NCBI RefSeq assembly: GCF_900130015.1
Contig: NZ_FQXS01000036.1
Location: 1-40,025 of the forward strand
DNA: 40,025 bases
Direction: 5' to 3'
Origin: Desulfofustis glycolicus DSM 9705
Lineage (GTDB): Bacteria; Desulfobacterota; Desulfobulbia; Desulfobulbales; Desulfocapsaceae
Shown in pieces: positions 1-7,513 of this stretch. A program made the translations under genes and the position numbers. The notes under the pieces were generated by a model, which did no database searches, had not been told where the DNA came from, and saw only the letters and a list, made by a program, of their open reading frames with translations. Numbering within the stretch: position 1 is the first letter of the stretch; each line of letters opens with the position of its first letter.

Positions 1-1
1 C

Positions 2-220
2 CACCGCCTTCGCCATACAATGGCAACGCAACTGCTCAATGGCGGCGCTGATATCGTTACGATCCAGGAGTTGCTGGGCCACTCAGAAATAGAACTGACC
101 ATGCGCTACAGCCGACTGTCTAACCTAAAAACCCAGCATGATTACTACCGGGTTATGGAACGGCTGGAGACACAAAACGACGATACTCTGGCCGCAGAGG
201 TTCCGCCCATCAGGAACTAG
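2..220 (+). CDS. Tyrosine recombinase/phage-type integrase, C-terminal fragment
   Basis: The reading frame is open from the window edge, so this is the 3' end of a longer gene. It begins with HRLRHTMATQLL, the conserved box II HxLRH of tyrosine recombinases, followed by the ELLGHSEIELTMRYS stretch that carries the second conserved His and, at MRYS, the Tyr nucleophile that makes the covalent link to DNA. These residues assign it to the XerC/D-phage integrase superfamily. The tail after the Tyr is longer than in XerC/XerD and differs from IntI, so I do not call it an integron integrase. The N-terminal DNA-binding domain lies outside the window. The stop codon sits inside a strong inverted repeat. 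Confidence 0.85.
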   Translation, partial: HRLRHTMATQLLNGGADIVTIQELLGHSEIELTMRYSRLSNLKTQHDYYRVMERLETQNDDTLAAEVPPIRN

Positions 221-237
221 TTCCTGATGGGCCTCTG
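195..237 (+). terminator. Inverted repeat overlapping the integrase stop codon
   Basis: Positions 205-232 form a perfect 28-nt palindrome centred on ACTAGT. Outside it, CAGAGG (195-200) can pair with CCTCTG (232-237) across a small bulge. The TAG stop of the integrase (218-220) lies at the centre. No long T-run follows, so this is either a stem terminator of weak type or a DNA-level site such as a recombinase or resolution site. The palindrome is directly visible; its role is inferred. Confidence 0.5.
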
Positions 238-240
238 GTC

Positions 241-691
241 AGAAAGACCTTGACGCGAGGACCAAAAGAGCACAATATATGAGCAACTAACACATCTATA
301 TCAATAGAAAAAACAGGATATGTTACGTATAGTTCCTGTGCATCTTGAGATAAAAGGACAATGAATCGACTGTCAGATCGGATCGGGTCAGGGTTGCCCG
401 GTGTGTAAGGTCGGATTTCAATTCTTGCACATAAAAACCTGCGTTATGGTAGGACGGTCTGGCCGAGCTTGATCTCGCCGAACGGTTCACCCCTTGCATT
501 GTCGGCCGACTGTGCTAGTGTGTGACCATGGTTCGGCCTTCGGCCGCTTGACGGTTCGTGCAGTTGCAATGGCCGATCATCGCTGCCAGCCACCAGAAAC
601 TGATCTTTGTTTTGCCACGCAAAACGCACCAGGCCGAATAATTCCGGCCACAATCCCCCGACCATCGTCTTCACGACGAAAGGAGTTTCCC
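241..691. other. Intergenic region without recognisable gene
   Basis: No convincing coding region, RNA gene or repeat was seen. The long upstream extension of the FKBP reading frame (from 494) lacks a ribosome binding site and is not homologous to the family, so it is treated as untranslated. The AAGGAG at 680-685 belongs to the FKBP gene. Confidence 0.4.
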
Positions 692-1120
692 ATGACGGTC
701 GCAGTACAAGGTAACACGGTTAAAATTCACTACACCGGAACGCTGGACAACGGCTCGGTTTTCGATACCTCCGAAGGTCGTGAACCGCTCGAGTTCACCC
801 TCGGCGGCGGTCAGGTTATCGCCGGCTTCGACGAGGCGGTCACCGGCATGGCCGTCGGTGAGAAAAAAAGCGTCAAGATCCCAGTTGACAAGGCCTACGG
901 TCCGCGAAACGAGGAGCTGGTCATCGCCGCACCAAAAGAGCACGTACCTGCCGACATCAACCCCGAGGTTGGCCAAAAACTGCAGATGGGCGGACCCAAC
1001 GGCGAAATGGTGGTTGTCACCGTAGTCGAAATCACCGATTCGCATATCATGCTCGACGCCAATCCGCCGCTGGCCGGCGAGGACCTGAACTTCGACATCG
1101 AACTGGTGACCGTCGCCTGA
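692..1120 (+). CDS. FKBP-type peptidyl-prolyl cis-trans isomerase, SlyD-like
   Basis: The 142-aa protein has the SlyD/FkpA-type layout: KIHYTGTLDNGSVFDTS at the N-terminus, then PLEFTLGGGQVIAGFDEAV, and after YGPRNEEL an inserted flap domain (about residues 70-120) in place of the short FKBP12 loop. The last strand ends FDIELVTV. Such proteins catalyse proline isomerisation and act as cytoplasmic chaperones. There is no signal peptide and no His-rich metal-binding tail as in E. coli SlyD. The start at 692 was chosen because AAGGAG stands at 680-685 and the family homology begins right after the ATG. The gene is monocistronic in this window. Confidence 0.93.
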   Translation: MTVAVQGNTVKIHYTGTLDNGSVFDTSEGREPLEFTLGGGQVIAGFDEAVTGMAVGEKKSVKIPVDKAYGPRNEELVIAAPKEHVPADINPEVGQKLQMGGPNGEMVVVTVVEITDSHIMLDANPPLAGEDLNFDIELVTVA

Positions 1121-1150
1121 TCCCGCTGTCTTATCAGGTGTTCCCCGCAC

Positions 1151-1203
1151 CTTCATATAACAATCGGCGGGACAGGTTTTAACCTGTCCCCCGCTCACTT
1201 TCA
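1151..1203 (-). repeat. REP-like palindromic element, copy 1
   Basis: On the minus strand this reads AGCGGGGGACAGGTT, then AACCTGTCCCGCCG, ending near TATATGAAGG. The core 1169-1190 is a perfect stem (10-bp arms, TT loop on the plus strand). Near-identical sequence occurs on the plus strand at 14194-14240 and 17805-17852. The size, the intergenic location and the stem are typical of REP elements mobilised by TnpA-REP (RAYT) transposases, of which a remnant lies at 27407-27637. The family link is inferred. Confidence 0.7.
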
Positions 1204-1228
1204 CTGACCAGATCTTCCGACCCTCGGC

Positions 1229-1265
1229 GCTGATTTTAATCGTTCGTTGTGACCTTCGGTCATGG
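1229..1265 (+). repeat. Second repeat module next to REP copy 1
   Basis: The stretch GATTTTAATCGTTCGTTGTG followed by ACCTTCGGTCATG closely matches 14147-14183, where it again lies beside a REP-like element. It contains a small TGACC/GGTCA hairpin. The REP core next to it points in the opposite direction compared with the 14.2-kb locus. Confidence 0.5.
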
Positions 1266-1346
1266 GCGTTAGTGAATATGGTGCGGGGTACGCCCCTCCC
1301 GTTGTTGTTCCTCATCCATGGCCACGTCCATTGTCTCGGAGAGCTC

Positions 1347-1386
1347 AGGGCAGATATCTTGACATCAAGATATCTGCCCTTATGGT
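1347..1386 (+). promoter_or_regulatory. Candidate MhqR-type operator overlapping a promoter
   Basis: Positions 1347-1362 and 1365-1380 are perfect 16-bp inverted arms around a CA centre. The inner TATCTTGACATCAAGATA (1355-1372) closely resembles the MhqR box of Bacillus, TATCTCGAATTCGAGATA as I recall it. A -35 hexamer TTGACA (1359-1364) lies inside the palindrome and a weak -10, TATGGT (1381-1386), follows after 16 bp. A bound repressor would therefore block the promoter of the fused dioxygenase-hydrolase gene and its MarR regulator downstream. The palindrome is seen; regulator binding is inferred. Confidence 0.65.
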
Positions 1387-1494
1387 AATCACATGGCATC
1401 AGCGGCACTGCCACCTGAAGGAAACATCGAACACATCAATAATACGTTGTTATTTCTATTACATAGCAGCTTTTAGCGCAAGGAGCAACGGGAC

Positions 1495-3051
1495 ATGAAC
1501 AACAGACAGAGCATCTCCGGCATCCACCATATTACGGCAATCAGCTCATCGGCGTCCGACAATGTCGCATTTTACGAAAACGTGCTGGGTCTGCGCCTGG
1601 TGAAGCAGACGGTCAATTTTGACGACCCCTTTACCTACCACCTCTATTACGGTGACCAGCAGGGGACACCGGGCACTATCCTGACTTTCTTCCCCTGGTC
1701 GGAGCTGCCACGGGGCACGGTCGGCGCCGGTATGGTAACGGCAATCGCGTTTGCGATTCCGGCAGGCTCGTCCGATTATTGGCGGCAGCGGCTGCAGGAT
1801 CATCAGGTCGCCACCACCAGCCGGACCCGGTTTGGCGATGAAGTGATCAGCTTTGCCGATCCCGACGGCCTCACCCTGGAGCTGATTGCGCCGCAGCGGT
1901 TGCCACAGGCAAAGGCTACGGACCAGGCGATTCGGGGATTTCATTCGGCCACCGAGCTGACCCGGTCACTGGAAGGAACCAGCAAGCTGTTGATCGAATC
2001 GCTGGACATGGAGTTGCACGGTCAGGAACAAAGCCGTTTCCGATTCGCTATGACCGGCGACGAGTCGCCGGCCCGTTTCTACGACCTGGTGGTCGACCCG
2101 CAGGCGACAGAGGGCCGCCAGGGCGGCGGCACCGTGCACCACATCGCCTTCCGCACCCCGACCGATGATGCGCAGCTCAGGTGGCAGGACCGGCTGCGCG
2201 AGGACGGCTATCAGGTCACTGCGGTTCGCGATCGGAAATACTTCAGATCGATCTATTTCCATGAACCGGGCGGCGTACTCTTCGAGATCGCCACCGATCC
2301 GCCGGGCTTCGCCATCGATGAACCGCCAGAGAAGCTGGGCCACACCCTCCAATTGCCGGAACAGTTCGAGTCCTGGCGTGACAAGATCGTGAGCCGCCTG
2401 CCGCCGCTGCGCCAGACCCCGTTCGTTTACCGCTTTGTTGCAGCACCACAGTTGGAGACGGGCGGCCCGACCATCGTCACCCTGCACGGGACCGGCGGCG
2501 ACGAGCATGATCTGATTCCCCTGGCCCGCGAGATCAGCGACGAAGCAGCGATTATCAGTCCCCGAGGACAGGTCCGCGAAAACGGCATGAACCGCTTCTT
2601 CAAAAGATTGTCTGCCGGGGTCTTCGATGAGGAAGACCTGACCTCCCGGGCCCACCGGCTGGCCGATTTCCTCCGGACCACAGCTGCGGAACATCGGCGC
2701 TCGGTTGATCAGCTGGTCGCGCTGGGCTACTCGAACGGAGCCAATATGGCCGCCGCCCTGCTGTTCCTGCGACCGGAAACCTTTTCCCGGGCCATCCTGC
2801 TACGACCGATGCTGCCCCTCGGCCGACTCCCTTCCGTGGACCTGAGCGACAAAGAAGTGCTCATTCTCAGAGGAAGAGACGACACCGTAATCCCGGCCCG
2901 CAGCACCGATCAGTTGATCAAGGCCCTGGCCGATGCCGGCGCCCGGCTGAAGGTCAAGGAGATGGCCGCAGGTCATGAACTGACCCCGCAGGATCTGGAG
3001 GCGGCAGCGCACTGGCTGGCAGAGGGTGCCACTTTGCATCCGGCCCAATGA
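1495..3051 (+). CDS. Fused VOC ring-cleaving dioxygenase and alpha/beta hydrolase (MhqO-MhqD-like)
   Basis: The 518-aa protein joins two enzymes that are separate in Bacillus. Residues 1-310 are a two-module vicinal-oxygen-chelate dioxygenase: the metal ligands are expected at H11/H12 (GIHHITA), H215/H216 (VHHIAF) and E264 (LFEIATD). Residues about 320-518 are a phospholipase/carboxylesterase-type alpha/beta hydrolase with HGTGGDEHD for the oxyanion hole, S413 in GYSNGA, D462 or D463 in GRDDTVIP, and H494 in AAGHEL. MhqO and MhqD homologues act in resistance to quinones and catechols, so cleavage of a hydroquinone ring followed by hydrolysis of the product is likely. AAGGAG stands about 9 nt before the ATG. 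The MarR gene overlaps its stop codon. Confidence 0.9.
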   Translation: MNNRQSISGIHHITAISSSASDNVAFYENVLGLRLVKQTVNFDDPFTYHLYYGDQQGTPGTILTFFPWSELPRGTVGAGMVTAIAFAIPAGSSDYWRQRLQDHQVATTSRTRFGDEVISFADPDGLTLELIAPQRLPQAKATDQAIRGFHSATELTRSLEGTSKLLIESLDMELHGQEQSRFRFAMTGDESPARFYDLVVDPQATEGRQGGGTVHHIAFRTPTDDAQLRWQDRLREDGYQVTAVRDRKYFRSIYFHEPGGVLFEIATDPPGFAIDEPPEKLGHTLQLPEQFESWRDKIVSRLPPLRQTPFVYRFVAAPQLETGGPTIVTLHGTGGDEHDLIPLAREISDEAAIISPRGQVRENGMNRFFKRLSAGVFDEEDLTSRAHRLADFLRTTAAEHRRSVDQLVALGYSNGANMAAALLFLRPETFSRAILLRPMLPLGRLPSVDLSDKEVLILRGRDDTVIPARSTDQLIKALADAGARLKVKEMAAGHELTPQDLEAAAHWLAEGATLHPAQ

Positions 3052-3551
3052 CGACCAACACCCCGCCTCTGAATCAGGAGGCGGGCGCCAACCGTTTCTC
3101 ACAACCAGGCAAGCCGATGCAGACCGGAGCCCATCTCAGATTGCTCTTTGGCAGGGCCAACAAGGCGATCGAACAGGTCGACCGGGCCAGTATTTCCCGG
3201 ACCGGTCTCAACGTCAGCGATTTTGCCATCCTGGAAGCCCTGCTGCACAAGGGGCCGCTGCCGATCAACACGATCGGCGAGAAGGTGCTGCTGACCAGCG
3301 GTTCGATGACCACCGCCGCCAACCGCCTTGAGAAGAAAGGACTGGTACAGCGGGTCAGGGACCCTGCCGACGGACGCAGCGTTCAGCTGCATCTGACCGG
3401 AGCAGGACAAGAACTGATCGAAACGGCATTCCTCAACCACTGTGCGAATTTAGAGCTGATCTTTGCCGTGCTTGCTAAAAACGAGCGAGCGGAATTGGCC
3501 CGACTGCTGAAGAAAATCGGCAGGCAGGCGCAATCCATGCAGCTGCCTTGA
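3048..3551 (+). CDS. MarR-family regulator, MhqR-like
   Basis: The 167-aa protein carries a MarR winged helix: FAILEALLHKGPLPINTIGE, then VLLTSGSMTTAANRLEKKGL as helix-turn-helix, and VQRVRDPADGRSVQLHLT as the wing with the usual D-x-R. The first 24 residues have no counterpart in the family, so an internal ATG at 3118 could be the true start; neither start has a good ribosome binding site. The ATG overlaps the stop of the fused dioxygenase-hydrolase gene (ATGA), which indicates translational coupling. Together with the palindrome at 1347-1380 the layout matches autoregulation of mhq operons by MhqR, a quinone-sensing repressor. The partner assignment is an inference from context. Confidence 0.88.
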   Translation: MTTNTPPLNQEAGANRFSQPGKPMQTGAHLRLLFGRANKAIEQVDRASISRTGLNVSDFAILEALLHKGPLPINTIGEKVLLTSGSMTTAANRLEKKGLVQRVRDPADGRSVQLHLTGAGQELIETAFLNHCANLELIFAVLAKNERAELARLLKKIGRQAQSMQLP

Positions 3552-3584
3552 CAGCAGCAGGATCACTTCACCGGGACGAACCCG

Positions 3585-6500
3585 CTACATCTGGAGCAAG
3601 ACAGCGGGCTGCGCGTCTTGCTCCGCGGTAATCCGGGTTTCACAGATCAACAGGCGGTCGCGTTTGATCCCCGTGGTTTCCACCAGATAGTCACGTACCG
3701 CCGCCGCCCGGCGCTGGCCGAGCTCGGCGAGTTGTTCCCGGTCCTCCGCATCGACCTCGATATCGGTTCCAGCCATCTCTTCGCGCTGCTTCGGGGTCAG
3801 GAATTCCCAGGATGCAGCGGTCGGACACAGCTGCATATCGGTCTCCGGGCGCTCGCTGAGGATCGTTCCGACTCGCTCCAGATAGTCGATATGCTCGGCG
3901 GTAATCGCCGTTTCCTGCGCTGCAAAAACCACCGGCGGCAGCACCACCTCGAGCATTTTCTCGCCCAGCTTCATACCGACATAGGCGAGCGCGCCATAGG
4001 GACCGAGCGCGTACATCATATAACCGGAAGCGGCCGGAACAATGGCTTGGCCCAACGCGGTAATCAGCACACCGGAAATGCCTACTCCCAGATCGCTCAC
4101 CGGGCCGCTGAGCGGCACATTCAGCTCGATGTTCCCATCATCGTCACGCAGCAGAGACAACGCCGCATCAAGCGGAACCGGCAATTGATTGTCCAGCTCT
4201 TCCGCCAGGGACGGGGTGATGGTCTCGGTCTGCAGCTGCTGCAGCAGGACGGCATTATCCAACTGCAGCTGATCATCGGCAAGGTCCAGCTCGCTTTCCA
4301 GCCGCAGTTGACCGGAGGCCAGTGCGGTGCCGACCGCCTGCACGGTATAGGGAGAGAGAGATCTCAACGGATAGTTTTTCAGGTTCAGGCGCAGATCCGC
4401 GGCGGGATAGTGCAGAAAAGGAGCAATGGTGCCGCTGAGCTCTACCGGAGCCCGCCCTTCCAGCTCGCCCTGCAGCAGGACAGTGGTTTCACGGTCGGGA
4501 CTGCCCGTATCCAGCCGTCCGGCTTCGAATAGGTCGATGGTCAGATTGGCGGCGAACGGGGTCGGCAGGGTATAATCGGTAAAAGAAACAACGCTGGTGC
4601 CATCGATCAGCACCTTGTTCAAAGAAAAGGCAGTTTGGTTCGTTTCATTCTCCTGCTTGTCATCCATAGGTTGGCCTGCTGTCGAAGCAGTATCCGGTTC
4701 CTGCATAGCCGCCAGCCGCCGGGCCAGGACAAACTTCCCACTCGGTTCGCGAACGAATGCAGCTGCCAGATCGGCAAGGTGCAGGGTGTTCCCCTCTACT
4801 CCGGCCGTCTCGCTCCAACGCAGCCCGTCGAGGGTCGCCATCCCGAGAGTCATGGCCGGTTGTTCCGAAGCACCCGCGGCGGCAGGCAACAAGACGAGTT
4901 GATCCACCGTCGTGGCGCCGACAGTGATGTTTGGTCGATCGGTACCGGCAACATCCTGTATCTGGATGCCGGCCACACGGGCGAGCTGCTCTCCATTACA
5001 AGTCGCGGTAACAACTGCCTGTTCCAGGCTCATCTCCCCGACCTGAAACCCCGCCAGGTCATCACTGGTGAGTTCAGACAACCCGACACGCGTAATAGCG
5101 ACCTGCAGCGGCAATGAACCGGGAACAGCGGCCTGCAGGTTGTTGACCTGCAGATCTTTCAGCGCCAGCTTCAGCTCCCCCCTACCCTCGATATCATCAA
5201 CCCGTACCTGGTCGAACGAAACCAGCGTCTGGTCCTGTCGGCCCAAATCGAACTGCTCCAGTGTCAATTCATGATGCCCGTCCACCCCTACCCCATCGCC
5301 CAGCGTAACTGTCGATACCGCTCGCAGCTCGGCGCTCTGTTGGGCAATTCGCAGTCCCGATTCATCAAACTCGACCAGCACTTCGGCTAAAGAAAGCAAT
5401 CCATCCAGTCCGATCCGTGATTCTTCTGCCCCCGGACCGGCGTAAGACGCTGTCCCCTGCCAGGCAAGAGATTTCGCGCCGCCTCGCAAGCCTGACGAAC
5501 CATCTCCAAAGGCACTGTCCAGAACACCCAGTTCCAGACCGCCGTCGGCCTGAACCAGCAATCCCCGCCCTTGATGATCTGAATCATAGAGGACCTCGCC
5601 CTGCCAGACCAACCGATCTTCACTCAGTTCGACCCGGGGAAACTGCAGGTCGATGCCTCTTGCCTCCAGCCCCCCCTGATCGTGATGTACCGTAGTTCGT
5701 CCCCGGTCACCGATAGTCACCTCGGTCCGGCCGGCCAACTCAACCAGTTCAAGACTCACGTCGAGCACCGCGTCGGCTTGTCCCGGCGCGTTCCCATCGG
5801 CAACCAGCAACCCGGCCAGAGACAGTTCTCCGTCCAACTCGATCTGCGATTCTCCGGCCCGCTGATCGCCGTAAGATGCAGCCCCCTGCCAGAAAAAGGA
5901 ATTCACCTCACCCTGCAGGCGAGACGAATCATCTCCGACGGCACCGTGCAGCGCGCCCAACTCCAGGCCGCCGTCGGTCTGCACCGACATTCCCCGGCCC
6001 TGAGGATCGGTATCATAGCGAATATCGCCCTGCCAGACCAAGCGCTCTTCACTCAAGTCAAGCTGAGGAAGATGTAACCCGAATCCTTCAACCCGGACCG
6101 CTCCCTCCCGGTGGTGGGCAGTGATCCGCCCCTGGTCAGCAACAGTCAGTTCAATCCGGCCGCCGAGTTCGATTCGGGAAAGCGTCATATCAAGCGCCGC
6201 GTCGGGGACCCGCAAGCCATAATCGGCACCGGCCAGTTCACCATCGACGAGCACGGTCAGTCCATCATCATCCGTCCCGGAATAATCCACCCGCCCCTGC
6301 CAACTCAGGCTCCGCGCCGTGGTGGAAAAACCGTCCGATCCTACAGCCGCTGCGTCCGCAGCGAACGTACCATCATATACGGCCTGCATACCGGTTTCCG
6401 TCGTCTGGCCGAACGATACGTCGCCCGCCAACGATATCCCGCCGGCAAACGTCGGCAGGGTATCTCTGAGAAGGCCGGCGATCGTTTCCAGGTGAAAACC

Positions 6501-7172
6501 GGAAATCGTTATCGCACCATCAATCTGCAGTTCCGGCACCAACTCAACCCGGTCCAGATCAATGGCCAGCGGAGCGTCATTGAGCAGGCCGGTGAGCATA
6601 AAACTGGCCGACGGACGCCCCTCACGGGTGGAAAAGCGCAGCAACTCAGCCTGCGCAACAGCAAGAACCAGATCCATCTGAGGCGTCTTGAGACGGACGC
6701 GGCAATCGGTCAACGCCACTTGATCGGCCAGGACGGCCCAGGAGGAAGCAGCGTCGTTATCGGCCGCCTCTGATTCCGTCTCTGCACCACCGGTCATGGA
6801 ATATGACCCGAAGCGCCAGCTGCCGTCTGCACGTTGTTCGATATCGATCGACAGATCCCGATACTCGGCTCTCTCCACGTGGACATCGCGCTGCAACAAA
6901 GAGAGCAGATCGAGATCAAGCACCATCCGTGCATTGCGCAGCAATGACTGCCCGTCTGTTTGCACATCCATGCCTTCCATGGTAATCCGGCCGAGAAACG
7001 GGTTGAGCCTGAGGGACTCGATCCGCGCCTGGTCGGCCCCGTTTTTCCTGAGCCAATCGGTCAGGTAATATTTCACGCCGACCGGCAGCAACACGAGCAG
7101 CAGCGTCACCACAGCAACCAGTCCGAGCAACACCTTCATCCATCGTTTCGTCAACAACCGCCCTATAATCAT
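3585..7172 (-). CDS. Large AsmA-like DUF748 inner-membrane/periplasmic protein
   Basis: The 1195-aa protein starts with a positively charged segment and one transmembrane helix (about residues 12-35, VLLGLVAVVTLLLVLLPVGV), followed by a long periplasmic part rich in beta strands, as in AsmA/TamB-like DUF748 proteins. The C-terminal 100 residues (RAAAVRDYLVETTGIKRDRL) resemble the OmpA-like end of that family. Between about residues 290 and 610 a unit of 137-143 residues is repeated, marked by LVWQG, GGLELG and HHxxG motifs. The family is thought to help lipid traffic or envelope integrity. An in-frame GTG sits one codon upstream (7175); I chose the ATG at 7172 because GGAG lies 8 nt away. The gene is convergent with the MarR gene. 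Confidence 0.85.
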   Translation of the reverse strand: MIIGRLLTKRWMKVLLGLVAVVTLLLVLLPVGVKYYLTDWLRKNGADQARIESLRLNPFLGRITMEGMDVQTDGQSLLRNARMVLDLDLLSLLQRDVHVERAEYRDLSIDIEQRADGSWRFGSYSMTGGAETESEAADNDAASSWAVLADQVALTDCRVRLKTPQMDLVLAVAQAELLRFSTREGRPSASFMLTGLLNDAPLAIDLDRVELVPELQIDGAITISGFHLETIAGLLRDTLPTFAGGISLAGDVSFGQTTETGMQAVYDGTFAADAAAVGSDGFSTTARSLSWQGRVDYSGTDDDGLTVLVDGELAGADYGLRVPDAALDMTLSRIELGGRIELTVADQGRITAHHREGAVRVEGFGLHLPQLDLSEERLVWQGDIRYDTDPQGRGMSVQTDGGLELGALHGAVGDDSSRLQGEVNSFFWQGAASYGDQRAGESQIELDGELSLAGLLVADGNAPGQADAVLDVSLELVELAGRTEVTIGDRGRTTVHHDQGGLEARGIDLQFPRVELSEDRLVWQGEVLYDSDHQGRGLLVQADGGLELGVLDSAFGDGSSGLRGGAKSLAWQGTASYAGPGAEESRIGLDGLLSLAEVLVEFDESGLRIAQQSAELRAVSTVTLGDGVGVDGHHELTLEQFDLGRQDQTLVSFDQVRVDDIEGRGELKLALKDLQVNNLQAAVPGSLPLQVAITRVGLSELTSDDLAGFQVGEMSLEQAVVTATCNGEQLARVAGIQIQDVAGTDRPNITVGATTVDQLVLLPAAAGASEQPAMTLGMATLDGLRWSETAGVEGNTLHLADLAAAFVREPSGKFVLARRLAAMQEPDTASTAGQPMDDKQENETNQTAFSLNKVLIDGTSVVSFTDYTLPTPFAANLTIDLFEAGRLDTGSPDRETTVLLQGELEGRAPVELSGTIAPFLHYPAADLRLNLKNYPLRSLSPYTVQAVGTALASGQLRLESELDLADDQLQLDNAVLLQQLQTETITPSLAEELDNQLPVPLDAALSLLRDDDGNIELNVPLSGPVSDLGVGISGVLITALGQAIVPAASGYMMYALGPYGALAYVGMKLGEKMLEVVLPPVVFAAQETAITAEHIDYLERVGTILSERPETDMQLCPTAASWEFLTPKQREEMAGTDIEVDAEDREQLAELGQRRAAAVRDYLVETTGIKRDRLLICETRITAEQDAQPAVLLQM
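5457..6297 (-). repeat. Tandem repeats inside the AsmA-like gene
   Basis: Anchor WQG codons recur at 6297, 5886 and 5457, and a second anchor (LVWQG) at 6030 and 5601. Two of the three distances are exactly 429 nt (143 codons) and the third is 411 nt. DNA identity between the copies at 5601 and 6030 is still evident, which points to fairly recent duplication rather than ancient fold symmetry. Confidence 0.75.
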
Positions 7173-7175
7173 CAC

Positions 7176-7513
7176 CGCTTCTCCAACGAATTCATTTACT
7201 CCAATCTCAGTCAGTCATACTCCGCAGTGATAATGATAACAAAAAGTGTCAGGTATTGCCCGCGGCGATAAAACAACAGGAAAAATAGACACATAACTGT
7301 CTGAACAACAAAAGATGACTGTAGCATTGAGGGAGTCGTCGGGAGTAACGACCGCGGGAAGAACGTCTTCCGTTGTCGCACTACGGCTCGACGGGGCCAT
7401 GCATTTGCACTACCTGACCACCAGCGAGACACAACACCCCGCCGAGCTTTGGTGGCGTCGCTTGTGTCGGCGGCACTACAAGAAAAACGTACAGCCGACT
7501 CAGACGGCAACGA
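7176..7513. other. Intergenic region between mtrB-like and AsmA-like genes
   Basis: Both flanking genes lie on the minus strand. No gene, strong terminator or repeat was recognised. The reading frames here have atypical composition and no start signals. GGAG at 7181-7184 is the ribosome binding site of the AsmA-like gene. Confidence 0.35.

Noticed and set aside
2-220. Integrase fragment considered as the integron integrase
   Set aside because: The visible C-terminus lacks IntI-like sequence after the Tyr, and it lies on the side opposite to where attC direction predicts an integrase.
671-1414. 247-codon open frame on the minus strand across the FKBP gene
   Set aside because: It is antisense to a clear FKBP gene, and part of it crosses a REP-like palindrome and the operator palindrome. 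No family features.
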